From assembly GCA_963920635.1 (NCBI GenBank), contig OY987298.1, forward strand, positions 1,860,001 to 1,924,000: a DNA stretch of 64,000 nucleotides, given 5' to 3'. The number at the start of each line of letters is the position of its first letter. Position 1 is the stretch's first letter. Below the pieces are notes generated by a model. It saw only the letters and a list, made by a program, of their open reading frames with translations, did not search any database and had not been told where the DNA came from. Made by a program: the position numbers and the translations under genes. The DNA comes from Pseudeuparius sepicola. Its lineage: Eukaryota > Arthropoda > Insecta > Coleoptera > Anthribidae. Positions 56,701-64,000 of this stretch are shown here, one piece after another.

Positions 56701-59700
56701 TGATAAATATTTTTAAATAATTTTTGTCTCAAAATGTGAGTAATTACTTAAATCAAAATTTGTATTGACCAAAAGTTTAAAATTATGCGTGTTGCTCGCT
56801 ACAGATTGAAAAAAGCCATTTTATGGGTCAAAATGTTGAATCACCACATACGTGCTGTACATTGAGTCTTGCCCAAAATTATCTACAATTTTTGTCTCTA
56901 TAGTTTTTCTGTATAATCAGAAATAACGGAGCTACAGAGATCTGATGAAATAACAAAAAATCACTCTTCAAAATATCTAGTGAGCCATGAACTGTTTAAA
57001 AAATCAAAAGGGGCATTAGATTGAGCATTCAAAACTGCAATTCTCTCCCCATTTAACCTTTATTCTAGCTCTGCTATTTTAGTTTCAGAGATCCCCATAG
57101 TGGGCATCCTTTACTCAATGCAGAGACCTACAAATTTAGCTGGGTAAAATTTGCTAGATTTTGATCGGAAAATGGTCGAGATGAAATCGTGAAACCGAAG
57201 GAACAAAAATGTAGCAGATATGACCATTAAATTTTGAGTATTTAGTTGACATGTATGTTTATAGGTTATGTTTAAAAATTCATTGCAAACTTTTCATTCT
57301 TTCGCAATTTTTCCTACCTCCGCATAGCTTTTCTTAACCAAAGGCTCGTAGAAGCCAGTGGCTTCCTTGAATTTATTTTCCTGCATAAAAAGAACGTGAG
57401 CCACGTTCAGCCTCCATGTGTCGTGTTCATTGCAGAATTCCGCGCTTTTCCTAAATATCTTCTCGACCTGAGGATAATTTTCCAATTCCCAGTATATCTT
57501 GGCTTGCGCCATCAAAACGGGAATATACCTTAAACGAAAGACAGTGTCAACTGACTGTCAACTTACAATTGAGAAAAAAATTTCTTTTAATTCCATATTT
57601 AAAAACAGAGTTTGTTACTTACCTATCTAAGCATTCTTCATATTCCATTATGGCTTTTTTAACAACTTCTATGTCGCCACGATTTCTATGTTCTTGGACT
57701 TGTTTCGCCAATTTTCTCAATTGTTCCGTGTGCCTGCTGGCCAACTCGTCAAGTTTCTGATACGCATCGCTCGGAGAAGTTTGCTGTGTTATTATGGCAT
57801 CCAAAAAGTCATATAGATACTACCGAAAAAAAAAACGAAAATGACAGAAAATTAAAAACCAACATACTTACGGGTGTCAAATATTTGTAGGTTAAGTGCG
57901 CGTTTTCAGCCAAAATATCTGCAGCCAAGTCATAGCATTCATGTTGGCAATACAGCAACAGTAAATTGGCAAATGTTTCCGGCGGAAATGGATTTTGTTG
58001 CAACAAAAACTGCAATTTCTCGAAACCTTCGGTGGGATTTTGTTCAAAGTTCATCAGCGCTTGATTGTGGAGAGTAACTGCGTCTAGTTCGTATTCGGAG
58101 CGAGGTGGCATGTCAGTTAGGGCTTCTCTAGCCGCGTCGACTGGAATTATAAGAGAAAAATTGAGTTTGTCCGTTTAGAAATGTATCAACCGATACATAC
58201 TGTTCTTTAGTTGATATTCTATAGCAGCCTTCAAGTTGAAAGCTTCGGTAAGTGAAGTTTCATGTAAAGTTAACGTGTTGCCCACAGACCTGACTTCTAT
58301 TCCTTCAGTCTGCATGCCGATACTCAATTCTGGATGGTCTCTTATACCTTTTTCTATTATATCCGCTAAAATACGAAACATTGCGAAAAACGACAACATA
58401 AAGTTGAAGAAATGTACCACAGAATTTTAGAGACGGTCCGTAATCTTTCAAACGATAATAGCATAGAGCTATGTTGTAGGCAAGGTAAGGTTTAAAGCCT
58501 CGATTTTGCAATGAAGTCTGGAATTTTTCTAAAGCAATTTCGTAGTTGCCGTCCTTAAAACATACAATATACATAATTGTAAATAGGGGTAACTTTTGCA
58601 AATTTTCACAACTTCCATAAAAACAAGTATTGAAACATAATATCGGTAACACGATACACTTACCCACGATATGTCACTAACGAATTCGAAAACAAGGCAA
58701 CTATGCGCATCTACAATAGTTGCGAATCACGAATTATAAATAATGCATGGTGTTTTATGGCGGCTGCGGTTGTGTTTTACGATTTTTTATAGTTTACAGT
58801 TTAATGTATCAAGAAAAAATGTAAACAACTGACTGATCGTCAGTCCAGCTCGACAGTGCTTTGAAATAGGCCAAAAATGCTGGGATGTGCAGTGAGCGTA
58901 TGTTCAAATAATAATAGAAACAGTAAGGGAACAAAAATTAAGTATTATAAAAAATGGTAAGGAAACAGATTATTTATAGAACAGAGCATGAAAAATAGGG
59001 GACTCAACAGAGTTTATGCCTGGTTTATGCAACAAATAAAATAGAATGTGCAATAAAAAATTAGCCTTGTTATGATTAAAGGGAATCATTATTTGATCCC
59101 TAGTTGTTTTGTTTGTTGTTAACTATAAACTAAGCATTAGTTGTGCAGGTTGAGCTTGTGTCGAGGCTTGTGTGCATTAATTGGTAAATAAGGCTTTAAT
59201 TGACATAAACCGACATAAACGCTGGAAGGAAAAAGTTATATTTTTGGTAAGGCTTTGAATTTTATTTATCAATATCTTTGCCTATAACAAGTCGTCTGTA
59301 AAATACTTTTTTTGGTGAAGAGTTTGTGTCGATAGAAGCCAAAACTTAGTTCAGGATTACCTTACTTACAATAAATGTATTATTTAGACACCTCTATGAT
59401 ATTTTTTAATTGTCACCAATATACGGTCTTTTAAAAGAAAAATCCTGTTAATTTAACAAAATATACATCAATTTTATTTGCATTCATACGATTAGCTAAA
59501 ACGCAAAGAAAACAAATTATTTGTAAAATTATTATTATCAAATTAAATGTGTTTTTTATCAACAGAATATTCATTCATTTATCTAGTAATATAATCTACA
59601 TATTTTTAACAACATTTATTTAAAATAAAACGTTTAAAATAAGCAAAAACCCATAAAAAAGTATCTATCGCTGTGTAAAACATATGGAGCATTTTAAATT

Positions 59701-60195
59701 CTGATTCGCAACTGACGTCACAAGGTGCGACAGAGATAGGCATATGGATGCGCAATGACATACCGTGGGTAAGTGTATCGTGATCGGTAATACCTTATAC
59801 GACAGACATCCCAAATTATTTTCCTTATCCGCATCGTCAGATGGACAATCGTCGACCAAACTCTTCGCGGACAAAACGTCTTCTTGACTATACCTTATCG
59901 CCGCCTGCAACTTGGTAATTTTTCCCGAATACTCGGCGTTCTCGGCCAATTTTTTAGAGACCTGAAATGCCTCGTCGTACAGGCAAGCCTGGTACAGCGA
60001 CTGAGTGTAATACAGTTGATAGTCCTCGTTTTCTGGGTACAGTTGGGTGAGTTGCTCGTAATAACTTGCCGCGTTCGCGAAGTCTTGCGTGTGGAAATAA
60101 CAGTAGGCAAGCAGGGAGAGCCCCGCTCGGGTCGAATTCGATTCCGGGATGCCGTGGAGGATCTTTATGGCTTCGTTGAACCGATTGTCTTTTAT
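50702..60195 (-). CDS. TTC30: IFT70/TTC30 intraflagellar transport TPR protein (first exon missing)
   Basis: Part of the IFT-B core, needed to build cilia; in insects mainly sensory cilia and sperm. Exons on the minus strand: 59794-60195, 58418-58553, 58201-58365, 57872-58140, 57623-57819, 57318-57528, 54438-54613, 54068-54276, 50702-50835. All junctions are GT-AG and keep frame: 1899 nt, 632 residues. Diagnostic segments: ALTDMPPR, PTEGFEKLQFLLQQNPFPPE, VLMAQAKIYWELENYPQVEKI, GNYEFGISRVMKSLEPYNKKL. TPR repeats run through the whole length. The stop TAG is 50702-50704. Family members (~660) start 22-30 residues earlier, so a short first exon upstream is missing. A LINE sits just outside its acceptor. 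Confidence 0.92.
50836..51163. other. Start of a long IFT70 intron
   Basis: Between the last IFT70 exon and the first foldback. Nothing recognised. Confidence 0.4.
51164..52239. mobile_element. Mariner-like foldback (CAGGGTTATT ends)
   Basis: Exact inverted ends flanked by TA and arms of more than 300 bp, sharing GCGGTATTCTACTCC and GAGGGCGCCAC-type segments. No ORF recognised. Confidence 0.75.
52244..53976. mobile_element. Mariner-like foldback (CAGGGTGATTCAG ends)
   Basis: Inverted ends flanked by TA. It begins 4 nt after the previous element. Arms share ATCTGCAACACTTTAACAGG and the complement. A hAT-like MITE is inserted in the left arm (52293-52856). Confidence 0.78.
52293..52856 (+). 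mobile_element. Small hAT-like element with BED-finger remnant, nested
   Basis: The ends TAGTGTTGCC and GGCAACTCTA are flanked by identical 8-bp TAGAAAAC (52285-52292, 52857-52864). Near 52540-52660 a plus-strand frame reads YGICKFYKKTYLKHATR then MTKHIKVCTKC, the shape of a BED zinc finger. The rest of the transposase is lost. Confidence 0.75.
54671..55275. mobile_element. Partial mariner-like foldback (CAGGGTGTCCCG end)
   Basis: One end follows TA at 54669-54670. Internal segments near 54940-55030 and 55140-55250 are inverted to each other. The right terminus was not found; a new element starts right after. Confidence 0.5.
55940..56155 (+). pseudogene. Mariner-like transposase C-terminal remnant
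   Basis: SPDLSVLEQYK, in place of the usual SPDLxPLDxxxW, then EAIASIDRRFLRKATNLVLKR and a terminal NGELFEHLF. The catalytic Asp position is altered and the rest of the protein is absent. Confidence 0.5.
56494..56870. mobile_element. Nested 380-bp palindrome (CAGCACG ends, TA-flanked)
   Basis: GTACAGCACG and CGTGCTGTAC ends. Arms share GTGGTGATTCAA, ATGCGTGTTGCTC and TTTTGTCTCAAAATGTG. It interrupts the right arm of the larger palindrome. Confidence 0.65.
58366..58417 (-). other. 52-nt intron of IFT70
   Basis: Donor GTACAT (after TTCTGTG), acceptor TTTTAG. Removal joins LKFC to ADIIEKG, matching the family; without it the frame is lost. Confidence 0.75.
58554..59793. other. IFT70 intron, AT-rich, nothing recognised
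   Basis: 1240 nt with no clear inverted repeat or coding motif. Confidence 0.45.
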
Positions 60196-60229
60196 CTACA
60201 GAGACAAAGAAGGGAGGAGACCAACAATG

Positions 60230-61465
60230 CAAACCCGTGTCTGGAAATTAGCGGCTACCATATATTATCCAATACAAGAACTAAGCCACTTTCCAAAACA
60301 AAAAATAGTGTCTTAAATATTTCATGGCTGGACCAACACTATATTAAAGACCCGAGCACTCTTGCAAAAGCTGTCCTACTATGGTTTTAATCCAGGGGCC
60401 ATTCTTCTTATGGAATCATCAGACCGTAAACAGTTTGTCTGTTTTGGTGGTGATAAATCCAGTCAACAGACCATTCAGCATGGAGTACCTCAGGGATCTG
60501 TGCTGGGACCACTTCTTTTCCTGATTTATGTTAACGACTTAGCACTCTCGCAGAGCAATCTGATTCTTTTCGCAGATGACACCACCAACTTTATAAGTTA
60601 CCTTCCTTCTGAACCTATTCAGAACATCGTTCATGATGCACGGACTGCCATGGGGGAGTGGTTTCTGTCTAATCGTCTAAGCCTTAATGACTCTAAAACG
60701 CAAAGCCTAAATTTTTCTCTTAGAACCCCTTACTCAAATATGCAAACAGACAGTGTGGTTAAGTTCCTAGGTGTCTTCCTTGATCCCAAATTGACCTGGG
60801 CAGAGCATGTGATGCAACTTAGTAAAAAATTATCAAAAATAACTTACTTACTCAGAAATCTTGCAAGGAGCGTGTCGCTGGAAGTACTAATAATGGCCTA
60901 CCATGGGTTTTTTGGTTCTAACATGCTGTACAGAATTCTCAATTGGGGCCATTCAGCCCGGGCTGCTAGGATTTTCGGCGTCCAGCGAAGATGTGTGCGT
61001 GCTATGGTAGGACTGGGGTACCGCGAATGCTGTCGTCACTGCTTTAAAGAGCTTAGAATACCCACTTTTCCCTGTGCTTTTATCTTGCAATGTCTTTGCT
61101 ACATTAAACAAAACATGCATCTTTTCACACAGTGTCCTTCCACCATCCATCAAAGAGTTGGAGCATATAAGTTTCGTGAGAAAAATTAAACAATATCTAA
61201 TTTTAAATTCCTTTTATTCTTTTGAGGAGTACCTCGGTAACAACTTTAATGACCTATCTTGATGTATAACTATCACATGTACCTGTACTGTTTGTGTTAC
61301 TAATTGAGGTGTTATTGACTCTAAATTTTAAATTTTAAACAAATTTTTTAAACTTTAAACATGTTCTCTTTTTTAGAGATTATTATATATATATATATAC
61401 CTATTTTTGACATGTAAAAGCACTTTTGTGTAATAATTATGAATAAATATTTAGTTACTTACTTA
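60230..61465 (+). mobile_element. 5'-truncated LINE inserted upstream of IFT70 exon 2
   Basis: Related to the LINE at 45868-47132 but older. It starts inside the reverse-transcriptase region and ends near a TATATA run and (TTAC)n-like tail at 61455. It is antisense to IFT70 and begins about 35 nt from the splice acceptor at 60196-60197. Confidence 0.75.
60362..61262 (+). pseudogene. LINE reverse transcriptase fragment, frameshifted
   Basis: Shows HGVPQGSVLGPLLFLIYVND and LILFADDTTNFI (catalytic FADD), then IFGVQRRCVRAMVGLGYREC. Compared with the 46-kb copy, about 45 residues are missing near 61130 and the frame shifts, so the last part (LPPSIKELEHI to FNDLS) lies in another frame and ends near 61262. 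Confidence 0.75.
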
Positions 61466-64000
61466 CATGCCGTCATATTTCATTGTTGTTTACGGATTGG
61501 GGTGGCACTACACGACGAAAAAAATGGCGACTTATTATAGGTTATAGGGGGGTATTCTGTGGCTATTGGGATGTCAGTTTCTGACGTTTAAAAAATCCAA
61601 AATTTTAAATATCCAGCTTTATTACGATTTACCTTCTTTTCACGGTAACGAATTGTCTTTGCGTCCAATATTTGGCAATTTTATCCTATTAATATGTCTT
61701 TTCGAGGTAGATTTGTTTGTGATAACATAAAATTTTCGCGCACATGAAGAAAATGGTATGCACAGACCATTAGGTGAATTGCAGAGGAATAAACACTATT
61801 TTGGAATTATGGTATGATCTGATCAACCAGCTGAAGAACGAAAATTAAAGATATTATTTTGGAAGAGTCTTTTTTAACGTATGCAGGAATGAAAATAGAA
61901 AATTTTGTTTATTCTTCAAAGCGAACCAATAGTCCTCCATATAAAGAAGAAACTGAAAAATCTAATGCGTTTTATGCTTACTTACACTACAACTAGCCAT
62001 GGACTTCATTTCAAACCAAAAGGTACCAAATACTCTTGCTTGCTTTTTAGACTCGCTTTTCTTAAGAAAATGTATGGAAATATGCCATGTGAACTTGTCA
62101 AATTAGAGGGACATAACAAACAAATAATATTTTATTTTATTTTGGATATTAAATTCGCTGTAACAGACACATTTGCATGTTTTTATTTTATAAAAGATTC
62201 TGCAACAATGGCATTTTAACATTAAACCACAGTGTAAATTTGTTTCGTCCCGTGGCGCCAGTGGCGATCGCTTGAAACAGCGCTATGCACAGGTCTTTAA
62301 TATAGTGTTGGTCCAGGTTCAGGTATAACAATATTTTTTTTGGAAAATGACATTAATTCATATCTCTGATGGCAGTGAATTTTAGAGACCGTTTTCTGTC
62401 AACTTGCCAACAGTGGCTCATTTTTATAAATATTTTACTCAAATCAGGATATTTTGCATTTGAACTTGTTAAAATATCAACTTACCAAAGTGTAGATCGT
62501 CTTTGTAAAATCGCCATCGTTGATAACATTTGCGGAATACATTATTGTTATGTTCTTCGTTCAAAATAAGCAAATTTCAGGTTTTTTTCAAAAACACTTC
62601 TGTAATAGGTGTTTGTATTGACAGTAAAGTAGTTCGTTTGTATTGGTGGTTTCCATGGTAACTCAAACTTTAGACTATGTCACTATTTCTATAGAGCGGC
62701 AATAATGTGGACTTTTCTAACAGTTCAGATGTTTGTTAATCGTTTCTATGACAACAAAGGGAAATTCCATAAACTTTGATCATTTTAGGGTGGCTGCACT
62801 ACAATTTTCTCTGTCAAAATGCGACAAGATTTTCGATTTGTTGTTTTTTCATAGTAGTATTTCAGCAAGAATTCAAAGCCTGACAATATAAACCAATGAA
62901 ATTGCATAATTTTTGAAATATTGACCAATCAGGTGATGATTTCAGCGAAAATACAACTAGTGGTATTTTCGTAAGTAAAAAAGCATCTAATTTTTCCGAA
63001 AAAAATCGAAAAAACAAGTTGCTAAGTAAAATTTTAACAAGAAGCATGAGTGCTGGTGGCAACAAAAATCCGAGTCAAAGACGAGGATTTTTGCACCTGC
63101 AAGAATGCCTTTTTGTTAAAAAAATATTACGTAGCATTGTTTTTTTGGATTTTTTTCACAAGAAAAATTAGATGCCCGAATGGTATTTGACAAGACTATT
63201 TCATGAGTAACAGATTATTCTGCATACACATAGCTTACAAAACGTACTACCTATTAACAGCTGTCAAGTTTTGTCGCGGGTAAACTCGAAAAAACTGCTG
63301 ACAGGTGCTGTCATACAGTTTTTCCGTCTAGAATTCGTAATTCAAAATTGCGCGTTTGTGATTGGTGGAAATTAAGACGAGGGAAATAGTCGCTGAAATC
63401 ATTACCTGATTCGTAAATATTTCAAAAATCCTGTCATTTTATAGGTTCATATTGGCAAGCATTGAATTCTCTTTATAATAATGAAATGTTGACATTATTA
63501 ATTTTTCGTTGGCATAATTCGTATTATTTCTGATCAAAACCAGTTTATAAACGATTGTTGTGAGGAAGCAGGAAAAATGGTTTATTTTAAGTATTTCCAT
63601 AAACTGTTGAAGTCCTTCAGAAAAACACTGAAAAACCATGTAAATACGAAGAACAGCTGTCAAATTTGACAGCTATTATTGCTTTTCTTTTATCACTTAC
63701 CTTGCGTTTTAGCGCCATCTGTGATGTCACTTTTTTAAATTTTATCGGTCATTTAAATAAAAAATTTAACTACATTTTAACATTTTATTAAATCCCATCT
63801 TATATTTCTACAAACAACAGCAATACACTTTATTACTTATTAGCTTTAATTATATTAAAAATAAGTTAACGAGATTCAGAATGTAGTTTTTTTTAAGTAG
63901 ACTTTATCACAAACGCCGATTATATAAATTCGTTCTATATTTTTTGATCTTTTTTCGGTTATGGCACGAATCTTGACACCTACTCTAATAAAACCAACTG
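61466..64000. other. No gene recognised
   Basis: AT-rich with scattered TE fragments; 62880-62970 resembles 39230-39340. On the minus strand near 63693-63710, ATGGCGCTAAAACGCAAG precedes a GTAAGTG donor in phase 0, which would join to IFT70 exon 2, but the sequence lacks the conserved PDGE(F/Y)T start and I do not call it. Confidence 0.4.

Larger units (their letters stand above)
55299..57108. mobile_element. 1.8-kb palindromic mariner-like element with transposase C-terminal remnant
   Basis: The ends ATGCCCACTATGGGGATC and its complement bound arms of about 540 bp (55299-55840, and 56190-57108 with a nested 380-bp palindrome at 56494-56870). Between the arms a plus-strand frame (55940-56155) reads a SPDLSVLEQ-like motif then EAIASIDRRFLRK and NGELFEHLF, the C-terminal end of a mariner-type transposase. 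Confidence 0.7.

Noticed and set aside
63693..63710. Short minus-strand ATG exon with a good GTAAGT donor as the IFT70 first exon
   Set aside because: Phase fits, but six codons cannot supply the conserved N-terminus of about 25 residues.

Overview
The window is an AT-rich eukaryotic genome segment from an insect. Three host genes are split by many introns: some are short (52-61 nt), others are inflated by transposons. The repeat content (long-TIR mariner elements, several hAT families, Tc1, an ISL2EU/THAP remnant whose partner ORF begins with GFVKATSDNLP, and 5'-truncated LINEs) suggests a beetle or similar insect, but the order is inference.

Host genes. (1) XRN2/Rat1, the nuclear 5'-3' exoribonuclease, on the minus strand. 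Fourteen exons between 34537 and 17934 join in frame, and a plausible last exon lies at 11854-11954. (2) A CD98 heavy chain (4F2hc/SLC3A2-like) amino-acid-transporter subunit on the plus strand, seven exons between 35127 and 50293, 581 codons. A short alternative first exon at 38308-38380 keeps the frame. (3) IFT70/TTC30, a TPR protein of the intraflagellar transport B complex, on the minus strand. Nine exons between 60195 and 50702 give 632 codons; the short first exon was not found. XRN2 and CD98hc are head to head, 589 bp between start codons. CD98hc and IFT70 are tail to tail, about 410 bp between stops. A further terminal exon at 151-336 resembles the end of a THAP domain.

Repeats. 1-17 kb is mainly transposon remnants: a 1.5-kb foldback, two inverted hAT copies with clear 8-bp target duplications, a mariner-like foldback with scrambled transposase pieces, and an ISL2EU-like remnant. 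17-34 kb is XRN2, whose introns hold a decayed hAT, a 2.6-kb DD41D mariner with ~660-bp terminal inverted repeats, tandem arrays, and a 938-bp palindrome filling almost all of one intron. 35-50 kb is CD98hc. Its introns carry foldbacks, two copies of an unfamiliar repeat containing a tRNA-Pro-like module and a long hairpin, and a hAT nested with an intact Tc1 and a mariner foldback that itself carries a LINE. 50-61 kb is IFT70 with more foldbacks and a LINE close to an exon. The last 2.5 kb holds no recognisable gene.

The main theme is the density of TA-flanked long-inverted-repeat elements inside transcribed introns, which should give large intronic hairpins on transcription. All calls come from reading the sequence; no searches were run.
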